Below are positions 13,974 to 22,194 of a DNA stretch of 27,087 bases, one piece after another; the first letter of the stretch is position 1, and the number at the start of each line of letters is the position of its first letter. Below the pieces are notes generated by a model. That model was given only the letters and a program-made list of their open reading frames with translations, was not told the origin of the DNA and did no database searches. The stretch is from Methanobacterium sp. (GTDB lineage: Archaea > Methanobacteriota > Methanobacteria > Methanobacteriales > Methanobacteriaceae), in contig JADFDH010000010.1 of NCBI GenBank assembly GCA_018263005.1, positions 1 to 27,087 of the forward strand, given 5' to 3'. A program made the position numbers and the translations under genes.

Positions 13974-14981
13974 ATGTGTATGTCAAACAATCCACTAATT
14001 TCAATTATCACCCCCACCTATAATCATAGTAAAAGTATCGAAACATGTATAGATAGTGTGTTAGCACAGGACTATCCAAACTGGGAACAGATAATTATTG
14101 ATGACGGATCTACAGACAATACCGCAGATATAATCTCAGAATTTGATGATAAGAGGATAGTCTACATCAAACAACATAACACTGGTATTTTAAACCTTAA
14201 TAAAACCTATAATAAAGCCCTGGATCTATCTAAGGGTGAATATATCGCGGTATTAGAAGGGGATGATTACTGGCCGGATCATAAACTGGGAGAGCAGATA
14301 AAGGCCTTTAAAAATCCGGGCACTGTTTTAAGCTGGGGAAACGCCCAGATCGTGGATGGTGAAGGTAACCCGGAAAGGCTTTTTCACGAACCAGGATCTT
14401 ATCCGGCGATCTCCCGAACCACGGAAATCCTAGATCGGCTTCTGCTGAAAAATTTCATACCGGCATGTACGGTGTTGTGCCGGAAAAAATCCCTGTTAGA
14501 AATTGAAGGTTTCAAACAGCCCCCTAAATCCCCTTACGTTGATTATTCAACTTGGCTAAATTTAAGTACTCTGGGAGATTTCCATTACACCGATGATGTG
14601 ATGGGATACTGGAGGCATCATCGAGGCCAAGCCACCTTGAAAAATGCCTTTGACATGATCAAGTCTGATATGGATTATTCCATCGAATTCTTTAACAATT
14701 TACCTGCTGATAGAAAGGAACTGTTATCGGTGAACCTGGAGCAAATCAGGAAAGCAAAAAATAACGATTTGATGGAGGTCTATTTTAAATTAGGAAGAAA
14801 ATCCTTGCATCAAAAAGAATGGGCCAAAAGCAGGGAGTACTTCAAAAAATCCCTGCATGGATCAGGCACCATCAAATTTTACACGTCCATCTGCATTTTG
14901 TGCAGCTTCCTAAGGATTGACTTCGAAAAACTGATATCTGTTTTTAATAAAACCCATGTTGATGATTTAATATCTGACTAA
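13974..14981 (+). CDS. GT2 family glycosyltransferase
   Basis: This is a soluble GT-A enzyme of 335 residues. It shows ISIITPTYNHSKSIETCIDS near the N-terminus, IIIDDGSTDNT, the EGDDYW metal-binding motif with D97 and D98, and a C-terminal helical part. It should transfer a nucleotide-activated sugar to a lipid or glycan acceptor in the cytosol. AAAGG at 13963-13967 favours the ATG at 13974; a TTG at 13968 (overlapping the methyltransferase stop) and an ATG at 13980 are alternatives. It is the last gene of the plus-strand chain that begins with the CruF pair, so it may glycosylate the product of that pathway; equally it may belong with the glycan genes that follow on the other strand. The first 250 bases are AT-rich like the upstream genes, the rest is more GC-rich. 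Confidence 0.87.
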   Translation: MCMSNNPLISIITPTYNHSKSIETCIDSVLAQDYPNWEQIIIDDGSTDNTADIISEFDDKRIVYIKQHNTGILNLNKTYNKALDLSKGEYIAVLEGDDYWPDHKLGEQIKAFKNPGTVLSWGNAQIVDGEGNPERLFHEPGSYPAISRTTEILDRLLLKNFIPACTVLCRKKSLLEIEGFKQPPKSPYVDYSTWLNLSTLGDFHYTDDVMGYWRHHRGQATLKNAFDMIKSDMDYSIEFFNNLPADRKELLSVNLEQIRKAKNNDLMEVYFKLGRKSLHQKEWAKSREYFKKSLHGSGTIKFYTSICILCSFLRIDFEKLISVFNKTHVDDLISD

Positions 14982-15070
14982 ATTCGTATAGATAATGTAC
15001 TTTTAACTGATTATATCCTAATTGAAATATCCAATTATCGAATATCCAAGTTGAACCTTATTCAATTACA

Positions 15071-17017
15071 TCAATAATATATATGTATGATGTAGTACAG
15101 GTTTACTCCTCCATCATCAAAGACTCTGTTAACCGTGTTATCCTGCATTAGTTTGTCGAAATCTTCCTTGGTATATAGCTGGCTGTCCTGTCTGGTGGAA
15201 TCATCCACTATCAAGTAGACGTTGCCCAGATAGAAATTACCTAGATGGCCTACCAGGGGTTTTACAAGTTCTATGTCTTTCAAACCGGTGGATCCGAAAT
15301 TTTTACTGGTATTAGCCAGATCGGTGCTGTATCCAAAATGGTCCACAGGCTGCATTGCACTGATTTGGTCAGTGTACTGAGTGTGGCTGCCCAGAATAGC
15401 GTTCTGGAATGTCTGGGGATTATTAGGAAAATCTAAGGCGGTTAAATTCTCTTTATGTGAAACGAAGAAAGAATAACCATCGAATGTCTGTTCATTTACC
15501 TGCAGGTTGAGGCCGTAGGTTATGGGGGATGTATATGTGGAAAAAATTGATAGAACAATTACCGGTATCATTATGATTGAAAATAGATATGACCGGTTAA
15601 TCCTGGGTTTAAATTTATATGGCCGTTCTATCCGGGGTTTTTCAACTTTAAGCATGGTGTAAATGGCTATGCTCACTATGACCATGGATATTAATACTAA
15701 ATATTTCACGGTTCTCTGTCCGAGAATTAAACCTCTAAAGAAAGTTAAGAAATTTAAAAACACCAGAAAAACGTACGTCAATCCCAAAGAACCATAAACC
15801 GGTCCAAATTGTCTTTTTCTGAAAACAAATATGAATAACAGTATCAATAAAGCTATTCCTATGAAGAATATATCAGGGCCATAAACCTTTACTATGGCAT
15901 AGATCACCTTAAATGAGGTTAAAGATGTTGACTGCAGTATAGAGGCTGAAGATAATTCCGTGTTAAACAGAAATGCGTGCTGAACTTCCTTAACTGTGGA
16001 GACAAATATTATGGAGAAGGAAAACCAGGTGAAGATAAGTATGAACATTATTTCTACTTCAAGCAGGCTGTTTCTTTTGATGAACAACTTTAATCTAGAG
16101 TAATATCCACTTCCTCTATCCGCCATTTTTGGAGATCTTTCCCTGTTTTCCATCCAGTTGCCCGTTTTTAACCTGCTTTCTTTTATCGTCTTTTTGAAGC
16201 TTTTTTTTCTTTCCTCCAGCCATTTTGTGGGATGTCCAAATCTGAAGTATAGAAATACGGCCATTAAAATTACTATGAGCAGTACCGCTACTTCCATATG
16301 GAAGAAGGGGAGCATCAACAGGAATAAAACCATTAATATGGAATATGAAGTTAAATTTCTATTTTCTGTCCTGGTTTTTAAGAACAGGTATAAGAAGATG
16401 GGGATCAGGAAGAAGGCCATTCCAGATGGAGTTACATAGGTAGTACTGTTATACAATACTGGCATAATTGAAAATGAAGTCACTATTAAGGCAACCTTCT
16501 TGTTTACTGATCTCACAAGTATGTACATTGAAGCTATGAAAAACATGTTGAAAAGTAGAGGTATAAAGAAGAACACCACCTTAGGATCTATCCGGGAGAA
16601 ATCAGACACCGCGTAGATGAAGATGTGAATCAATGGGTAGTAGTTGATGGTGAAGTTGCCGCTCATGAATATGTCGTTAACATAGCCTAGGTGGGTTAAG
16701 GAATCAAAGGGATTGAAGAAGTAATAATTTCTAAAAAACGGTAACAGCAGGAATAATGATAATGAATTGACAGATGCGATTAAAGTTAATATGACTGACA
16801 TATAGCTTGTCTTTTTTTCCACAAAGAAGAACACGTTTAGAAAGGTTAAAAAGAAGATTATAACCATCAGAATCCAGAAGTAGTTGGGGTAAGCCGTGTA
16901 GATTGAAACCTCATACTGGCTGGTTCCGCCTACATTATTGATTATGTAGGCCTGTAAAAACACGCAAATGAAACATACGAAAGGTATAATTTTAGATCTC
17001 AGGTTTACTTCTTTCAA
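15071..17017 (-). CDS. GT-C-like polytopic membrane protein (putative lipid-linked sugar transferase)
   Basis: This 648-residue protein has about 12-13 membrane segments, a charged cytosolic loop near residues 265-310 and an extracytoplasmic C-terminal domain of roughly 150 residues. FDSLTHLGYV (D105, H109) followed by YYPLIH (126-131) in the first large loop resembles the acidic/histidine signature of GT-C enzymes that take sugars from polyprenyl-phosphate donors. The protein at 23375-24949 shares the same D-x(3)-H then YYP-x(2)-H arrangement. The DPM-like enzyme at 985-1893 could make the donor. The start is TTG at 17017 with AAGGTG ending about five bases upstream. It follows the GT4 gene by 20 bases in one transcription unit and ends convergently, 89 bases from the GT2 gene. 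The exact family is not recognised, and a Wzy-like role is also possible. Confidence 0.7.
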   Translation of the reverse strand: MKEVNLRSKIIPFVCFICVFLQAYIINNVGGTSQYEVSIYTAYPNYFWILMVIIFFLTFLNVFFFVEKKTSYMSVILTLIASVNSLSLFLLLPFFRNYYFFNPFDSLTHLGYVNDIFMSGNFTINYYPLIHIFIYAVSDFSRIDPKVVFFFIPLLFNMFFIASMYILVRSVNKKVALIVTSFSIMPVLYNSTTYVTPSGMAFFLIPIFLYLFLKTRTENRNLTSYSILMVLFLLMLPFFHMEVAVLLIVILMAVFLYFRFGHPTKWLEERKKSFKKTIKESRLKTGNWMENRERSPKMADRGSGYYSRLKLFIKRNSLLEVEIMFILIFTWFSFSIIFVSTVKEVQHAFLFNTELSSASILQSTSLTSFKVIYAIVKVYGPDIFFIGIALLILLFIFVFRKRQFGPVYGSLGLTYVFLVFLNFLTFFRGLILGQRTVKYLVLISMVIVSIAIYTMLKVEKPRIERPYKFKPRINRSYLFSIIMIPVIVLSIFSTYTSPITYGLNLQVNEQTFDGYSFFVSHKENLTALDFPNNPQTFQNAILGSHTQYTDQISAMQPVDHFGYSTDLANTSKNFGSTGLKDIELVKPLVGHLGNFYLGNVYLIVDDSTRQDSQLYTKEDFDKLMQDNTVNRVFDDGGVNLYYIIHIYY

Positions 17018-17037
17018 TTAGGCACCTTATTATTCTT

Positions 17038-18231
17038 TTATCGTAATATGTTCTTATATTTATTGATAGCTTCATTAAATGTAAATGATCTGGTAGTTTG
17101 AATTCCATTATCGGAAACCTGGTTTAATTCAGGATAATTCAATGCCTCAATAACTCCATTTTTAATAGAATTAACCGAATTATCCTTTAATAGAAAGCCA
17201 TTCACATGATCATCGATTATGTCCGGTATAGAACCCACACCTGTGATTAATACTGGAGTTCCACAGGCCATTGCTTCTAAAATTACACCAGGAAGTCCCT
17301 CAGTGTAGGATGGTAAAATTAAAACCTTAAATTCATTCAGATAATCAGTCAGTTCCTGATGGTCCACCCATCCCTTCAGATCTAAATTTTCCTCCAGCCG
17401 GTTACATGTGACGTATTCTGCTATTTCAGGCATCAACTTCCCATCTCCAATAACCGTGAATTTTACATCTTTCCTCTCGTCCAAAATTAGGGGAACCGCT
17501 TTAATCAGGTTAAGAACACCTTTTTCAGGGCTTAAACGACCGATGTAACCTATCTGGTTTTCCCTCTGACTTATCTCTTTAAATTTATAGAATTTGTCTG
17601 GATCAATGATGTGCTGGGAAGCGAAGCTAATCTTATACTCATACCGGGTTAGATGCCACTCCTTAACCAGGTTTTGTGAGTATACGATTATTTCATCGGT
17701 AAGATAAAAGTTTATGTCACATATAAAGGAGAAAAATCGGAAAAAATCCTTATTTACATTGCTCATGCTTTTTTGTGAGGCAGCCAGGGCCAGTAACACC
17801 TTTTTCCCCAAAATTTTTGACACCAACATGGGGAGTATCAGTATTTCACCGCCCATAAAAAAGATCAGGTTTTCAGCCTTCTTCATCCTAAAAATTGCAG
17901 AACAGATTCTCATCTGGGTTATGAAAATGTTCAGGAATCTTTTAAATGGATTTCCCCCGCCTTCATGGTCTATCTCCGCAAAAGAATCGAATTTCATATC
18001 CTTGATTTCCTGATCTTTGGTTACTATCAGGCAGACTTTATCTGTTATTTCATTTAGTATTTTAATCAGATCCTGTAAGGGTGATAGACCTGCTTTTCCA
18101 ATGGTGTAAGTTACCAGGCCGATGGGTTTCGAGATCTTCTCTGATTCAGGCTGGTTTTCCAGTTCAGGATGATTTTTTCCCTTTTCAAACCGTTTTTTTC
18201 CCGGTTCGGACCGGGTTTTTCCAGATTTCAA
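17038..18231 (-). CDS. GT4 family glycosyltransferase with charged N-terminal tail
   Basis: This 397-residue GT-B enzyme shows the GT4 hallmarks GYIGRLSPEKG, TVIGDGKLMPEI and EGLPGVILEAMACGTPVL, whose E-x(7)-E pair binds the nucleotide-sugar. It probably adds a hexose to a lipid-linked glycan in the cytosol. The first 35 or so residues are a hydrophilic, lysine/glutamate/proline-rich tail before the Rossmann core begins at GLVTYT. The tail appears genuine because a GGAGG site lies nine bases before the TTG start at 18231, and that TTG overlaps the upstream gene's stop (TTGA). It is the middle gene of a three-gene minus-strand unit with the GT4 at 18228-19352 and the GT-C-like protein at 15071-17017. 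The tail could mediate contact with the membrane or a partner, which is speculation. Confidence 0.88.
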   Translation of the reverse strand: MKSGKTRSEPGKKRFEKGKNHPELENQPESEKISKPIGLVTYTIGKAGLSPLQDLIKILNEITDKVCLIVTKDQEIKDMKFDSFAEIDHEGGGNPFKRFLNIFITQMRICSAIFRMKKAENLIFFMGGEILILPMLVSKILGKKVLLALAASQKSMSNVNKDFFRFFSFICDINFYLTDEIIVYSQNLVKEWHLTRYEYKISFASQHIIDPDKFYKFKEISQRENQIGYIGRLSPEKGVLNLIKAVPLILDERKDVKFTVIGDGKLMPEIAEYVTCNRLEENLDLKGWVDHQELTDYLNEFKVLILPSYTEGLPGVILEAMACGTPVLITGVGSIPDIIDDHVNGFLLKDNSVNSIKNGVIEALNYPELNQVSDNGIQTTRSFTFNEAINKYKNILR

Positions 18232-19352
18232 GATGTAAAACCTCCTAAGAGTGCCTGGTATACCCTTTCGTAATCGTGGGCCACTTTATCCCAGGTTCGG
18301 ATCTTGTCGCTGAATGGGCCTACCTGCACCTCATCATCGTAGATTTCAAGCACCTTCTCGGCCACCTGTTTTGGATCCGGAGGATAATCCACACCAAAAC
18401 ATCCTGGTTCGTCTAAAAATTCTTTTATAGCTGTTTTCCTGGACACTAAACAAGGTGTTCCCATGGCTAATGCTTCTGCCACGGTTATACCGTAAGCTTC
18501 TGAATTAGATAGGAGTAAGAACAGTTGAGAGTCTTTTATCTCCTTTACATATTCCTTATCTGTTAGGAAGGATTTCCACACCACGAATTTGTCTAGGTTG
18601 TATTTTTTACACAGCAGTTTTAGGTTTGGTTTTTCCGGTCCATCACCGATGATTGTGAGTTCCACATCCTTAAAATTCAACACATTTACCAGATAGTTTA
18701 AACTTTCTATTATGTGATTTACTCCTTTTCTCTTTACTAGGTATCCGGAGTATATCAATTTGCAGGGTTTATTTTTATCCAGGTGCTTTTTTTGGGTATC
18801 AATTAAATTTACACCGTGGGGAATTATCGTAATATCTTTTTCATCCACTCCATAATTTCTGGAGATGTTAGAAGCTTCAAAATTGGAGGGGGAGATGATA
18901 TGATCGCATTTTTTGAAAATTGATTTACCAAAGAAGTTATAAATTTCCCATAAATATTTTCCGGCGTAAGAGCTTCTGTAAACATCCAGGTGCGGAGAAA
19001 AAACCACTGGGATATGCGGATCAGTATTTTTAATTAATGAAATCATTTCTAAAGATAGCAGAGCATGGTAGCCGTGGATGTGGATGATCTGCGGTGCTAA
19101 AGATCGGTATAATTTTTTGAATTTAAAAAGGAGTTCGAGGTTAAATCCGTATAAATAGTTCCTTAGGGATGATTTTACCCTTATAACTTCATAACCATCT
19201 ATAAATTCTCTTTCCGGGTTATTGTAAGGATTTTCCTGTAGAAGAACCACCTGATTTCCCCGGGCGGATAAATTTTTAGCTGTTTCACGGACCGTCTTAT
19301 TAACACCCCCGGGACAGCTGTTCTCCCCTCCGTTAATTATCAAGATCTTCAT
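18228..19352 (-). CDS. GT4 family glycosyltransferase
   Basis: This 374-residue GT-B enzyme begins MKILIINGGENSCPGGVNK, with the Gly-rich loop typical of GT4 N-domains. It continues with HIHGYHALLSLE, SPHLDVYRSS and IPHGVN, and has the C-domain motifs LIYSGYLVKRKGV, TIIGDGPEK and SEAYGITVAEALAMGTPCLVS (the E-x(7)-E element). It should transfer an activated sugar in the cytosol during glycan assembly. It overlaps the following GT4 gene by four bases, so the two are probably co-translated and may act in sequence. The ribosome binding site before the ATG is weak. Upstream, at 19393-19412, lie two overlapping palindromes that could control this unit. Confidence 0.9.
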   Translation of the reverse strand: MKILIINGGENSCPGGVNKTVRETAKNLSARGNQVVLLQENPYNNPEREFIDGYEVIRVKSSLRNYLYGFNLELLFKFKKLYRSLAPQIIHIHGYHALLSLEMISLIKNTDPHIPVVFSPHLDVYRSSYAGKYLWEIYNFFGKSIFKKCDHIISPSNFEASNISRNYGVDEKDITIIPHGVNLIDTQKKHLDKNKPCKLIYSGYLVKRKGVNHIIESLNYLVNVLNFKDVELTIIGDGPEKPNLKLLCKKYNLDKFVVWKSFLTDKEYVKEIKDSQLFLLLSNSEAYGITVAEALAMGTPCLVSRKTAIKEFLDEPGCFGVDYPPDPKQVAEKVLEIYDDEVQVGPFSDKIRTWDKVAHDYERVYQALLGGFTS

Positions 19353-19392
19353 TTGGCTCTGTCTCTAATCCGTTTTTTTCTGTCAAACAGTA

Positions 19393-19412
19393 GGAAATAA
19401 TTTCCTAGGAAA
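19393..19412. promoter_or_regulatory. overlapping palindromes upstream of the glycosyltransferase operon
   Basis: GGAAATAATTTCC (19393-19405) is an inverted repeat with 6-base arms and a one-base centre. It overlaps TTTCCTAGGAAA (19401-19412), a perfect 12-base palindrome. They lie 41-60 bases before the start at 19352, just downstream of an AATTTAAT box (minus strand) that could be the TATA element. This placement suits a dimeric repressor, but no regulator gene is adjacent. Confidence 0.4.
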
Positions 19413-19530
19413 ATAGATTAAATTTTCTTTCTAAAAATTTTAATTTAGTTTCAGAGGTTGTTAGATAAATTTTTTTATCCAATAAATCTCCGAACAGTTC
19501 ACAATGGTTACTGTATCATATTTATTGTCA

Positions 19531-20385
19531 TTAAACCCTATCGATATTTTGCTTACCTGTTTTAGTATTGATATAACCGGCTAGCATTCCTATGAAGGTG
19601 GATGAATATATAATTAGGTAGTAGGTGAAGAATCCCGGGATTAACACCGGGTTTTGTAGAAATTTCCTCCAGTTTTTAAGGAGAGCGATTCTAAACGGCG
19701 ACATTTGCTTTATACCCTGACCTTTATTTTCATTTAAAAAACTATTCAGGGATTTTCCATAGTAATACTGTTTTTTTATAATGTCAACTACCGATTTTGG
19801 CTCTCCCTTGTGCAGTTCTTCCGCCTTAACTACTCCTATGGTATAATCTGTCTTTTTGAATCGGTTGTAGAGATCGTAATCTTCACCTGCAACCAGTTTT
19901 TCATTGAAACCACCTAGATCGTCAAAAACATCTTTACGGAAAAATCTCACTCCGGCATGGTCCAGATCCCCTTTATAACAGTCTTTCTCCAACTTTCTGA
20001 CCTTGGCCCAAAAACTTATTGATGGATCGGGGGACCATAAAATGGAAGCTGCATCGTATCCTTGGACATCGCATAATTCCACAGCCTCTGAAACCAAATT
20101 TCTATCCAAAACAACATCAGAATCTACTCTGTAAACATATTTTCCATCAGCCATTTTAATCCCGTAGTTTATGGCTGGTGACCTTTCTTTGTCTTTTAAT
20201 TTGAATATCCTGGTTTCATATTGGGCTGCAACTTCCAGAGTCTTATCTGAAGATTCTCTGCTTTCAACAACAATAACTTCGATGTTGTCATAGGTTTGTT
20301 TTTTAATACTCTCTAAACACAACCCCAAAACATGTTCCGAGTTATATACTGGAATTATTATGGAAACTAAAGGCATCTCACCCAT
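19531..20385 (-). CDS. GT2 family glycosyltransferase with C-terminal membrane segment
   Basis: This 284-residue protein has GT-A motifs: LVSIIIPVYNSEHVLGLCLE near the start, VIVVESRESSDKT in place of the usual DDGS loop, and the metal-binding VDSDVV near residue 93. An acceptor-side motif AGEDYDLYNRF (the ED of many GT2 enzymes) follows. A hydrophobic segment near residues 245-270 suggests membrane attachment. The VES instead of DDGS is found in other archaeal GT2 proteins, so activity is still expected. The ATG at 20385 has GGTGGT about five bases upstream; a second ATG three codons in has GGGTGAG before it. It stands between gaps of 178 and 281 bases, so it is probably its own transcription unit. 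Confidence 0.87.
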   Translation of the reverse strand: MGEMPLVSIIIPVYNSEHVLGLCLESIKKQTYDNIEVIVVESRESSDKTLEVAAQYETRIFKLKDKERSPAINYGIKMADGKYVYRVDSDVVLDRNLVSEAVELCDVQGYDAASILWSPDPSISFWAKVRKLEKDCYKGDLDHAGVRFFRKDVFDDLGGFNEKLVAGEDYDLYNRFKKTDYTIGVVKAEELHKGEPKSVVDIIKKQYYYGKSLNSFLNENKGQGIKQMSPFRIALLKNWRKFLQNPVLIPGFFTYYLIIYSSTFIGMLAGYINTKTGKQNIDRV

Positions 20386-20440
20386 TTAACCACCATTTAA
20401 GTGCAGAATCCTGGAAAGTTTATTACTATGTGAATTTGAT

Positions 20441-20453
20441 ATATTATATATAA
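20441..20453 (-). promoter_or_regulatory. candidate TATA box for the GT2 gene at 19531-20385
   Basis: On the minus strand this reads TTATATATAATAT, about 60 bases before the start codon, giving a predicted leader of roughly 35 bases. The remainder of the 281-base gap 20386-20666 is AT-rich and holds nothing else I can support. Confidence 0.45.
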
Positions 20454-20666
20454 AGAGATGAATACTTTCCTATAAGGTTATCTCTAATATTTTTTAGGGA
20501 AGTTTCAAATAACTTGAGATATATACCGTGTTTTAATGTATCTATTCCACAAATTTTCTTAATATAAAAAAAGGAGAATCCCATACAGATATTTATCTAC
20601 AATTTTTATAAATTTCCTGAACTACATATAGAGTCTATTTATAAATTTTCCAAGTACGCTTCATCA

Positions 20667-21878
20667 TTATTTCGAGTATTTAACTTCTGCCTTTACTGTT
20701 GAACCAACCTCGTTCTGTTGTAAAGCAGGTTTTTGGCTTGAAAACAGGTCCATGTAATCTTCGACGATGTTGTTCCATGAATACTCTTTTTTAACCCTGT
20801 AATATGCTCCATACTTTAAATTAAGATATTCTTCACCTTTCATGTTTGCATCGTCCATTATTTTGCTTAATTTTTGGGTACTGTCGAAGTATAAAGCAGA
20901 ATCCTGGCATACTTCTCTGTTGAACTGATTATCATGGGCCAGAATTAAATTTTTCTTTATCATAGCCTCTAAAAGAGAGGGATTTGTTCCCCCTACACTA
21001 TGACCATGTAGATATGCAAAACAGTTCTTACGAAGCATTTCCAGAAGATCTGGTTGGTATATGCCTCCCGTAAATATGATCTTTTTGTCATCGGCTTTTT
21101 GGCTGATGGTATCCTCAATAATTTTCTGATATTTTGGAGAGGAATAATTGCCAATCACTACCAGTGGCAGGTCTGATTTACTTTTAAGGTAACCCTGTAT
21201 TATGGTGTGTATATTATTTTCCGGTTCTAAACGGGCCACTATCAGCCAGTAATTGTTTTTCGTGATTTTTCCCTGTAATTTTTCCGGTAGTTCATCAGCG
21301 TCCCAGGAAGATTCGAAATATTCAACAACACCGTATGGGATGAATTTGGAGTTGGTACCATATCTAGCATCTAAATAGTCTTTTAATTCCTTGGAGTCGG
21401 CCACTATTTCATCTGCCCAGAGGGTCATTAATTTTTCGTTGATCCTAAGCAGTGTCTGGATGAATGAACTGAATTTACTTCTTTTCCATTCTAAACCATC
21501 AGGATTTACTATTAACTTTTTTCTAAAGAGATGTGGAATGAAAAAGAAAATTCCTGCGCTGTATCCCAGCATGTATATGTAGTCTACATTTCGAGCCGCC
21601 CAGATCAGTGAATAAAAATCGTAAAAGACTTCATAAAATATTCTAAGGGCGCTTGACTGGGGAGGATTCAGTGGGAAATAAAAAATATTAACACCCTTAT
21701 AAACTTTAGGGCAGTTAACATCCTGTTTACCTTCACAACTAACAGAAACGTTACAATCCCGTTTAACCATTTCTATGCTCAATCTTTCGGTAAATCCCTC
21801 AAATCCACCATATTTATTGGGTATGCCCCTACTACCTATTATAGCTACTTTTGGTTTTAAATTCGAGTTTGAATCCAT
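20667..21878 (-). CDS. GT4-like glycosyltransferase with DUF1972 N-domain (rhamnosyltransferase-type)
   Basis: This 403-residue GT-B enzyme has the signature of DUF1972 proteins at the N-terminus (KVAIIGSRGIPNKYGGFEGF) and LGYSAGIFFFIPHL, NPDGLEWKRSKF, YGVVEY, ARLEPENNI and HGHSVGGTNPSLLEAM. Characterised members of this group include bacterial rhamnosyltransferases that act early in capsule or cell-wall polysaccharide synthesis; the sugar used here is not known. A GAGGA site lies seven bases before the ATG. It is flanked by gaps of 281 and 316 bases, so it is probably transcribed alone. The group is widespread in bacteria, so this gene may have been acquired by transfer. Confidence 0.87.
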   Translation of the reverse strand: MDSNSNLKPKVAIIGSRGIPNKYGGFEGFTERLSIEMVKRDCNVSVSCEGKQDVNCPKVYKGVNIFYFPLNPPQSSALRIFYEVFYDFYSLIWAARNVDYIYMLGYSAGIFFFIPHLFRKKLIVNPDGLEWKRSKFSSFIQTLLRINEKLMTLWADEIVADSKELKDYLDARYGTNSKFIPYGVVEYFESSWDADELPEKLQGKITKNNYWLIVARLEPENNIHTIIQGYLKSKSDLPLVVIGNYSSPKYQKIIEDTISQKADDKKIIFTGGIYQPDLLEMLRKNCFAYLHGHSVGGTNPSLLEAMIKKNLILAHDNQFNREVCQDSALYFDSTQKLSKIMDDANMKGEEYLNLKYGAYYRVKKEYSWNNIVEDYMDLFSSQKPALQQNEVGSTVKAEVKYSK

Positions 21879-22194
21879 TTTTTTTCCTCAGATATAATAA
21901 TATGGAGGTCCTATTCCTTGATTTTAAGATCGTTATTTGAATGCAAATTTTCTGATAAAATATTTCAAGCTATACTTTTATTATTAATAACCTTTAATAC
22001 TTTGGATAAAACCCGAAATTCGTGAACATTATCACAAAAAAGTGGGTGGATGTGTGGGTTGTTGTTCAAACAACTTATATAGTCCATGTGTCCGCTTGAA
22101 AAGCCATGGTTTTTGTGAATGAAAATAAGAACATATTTACGATTAAATTAAAAATAAGAATAATTGTTATTATTTGATGAGCCAATTGTTTGGT
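21879..22194. other. AT-rich intergenic region with a small hairpin
   Basis: This 316-base gap lies between two minus-strand genes. GTTGTT (22058-22063) pairs with AACAAC (22069-22074) across GTTCA. It sits in a locally G/T-rich patch (22041-22075) unlike the surrounding AT-rich DNA. No coding frame or RNA gene is evident. A T-rich stretch (minus strand, about 22140-22165) may terminate the DUF1616 transcript. Confidence 0.35.
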
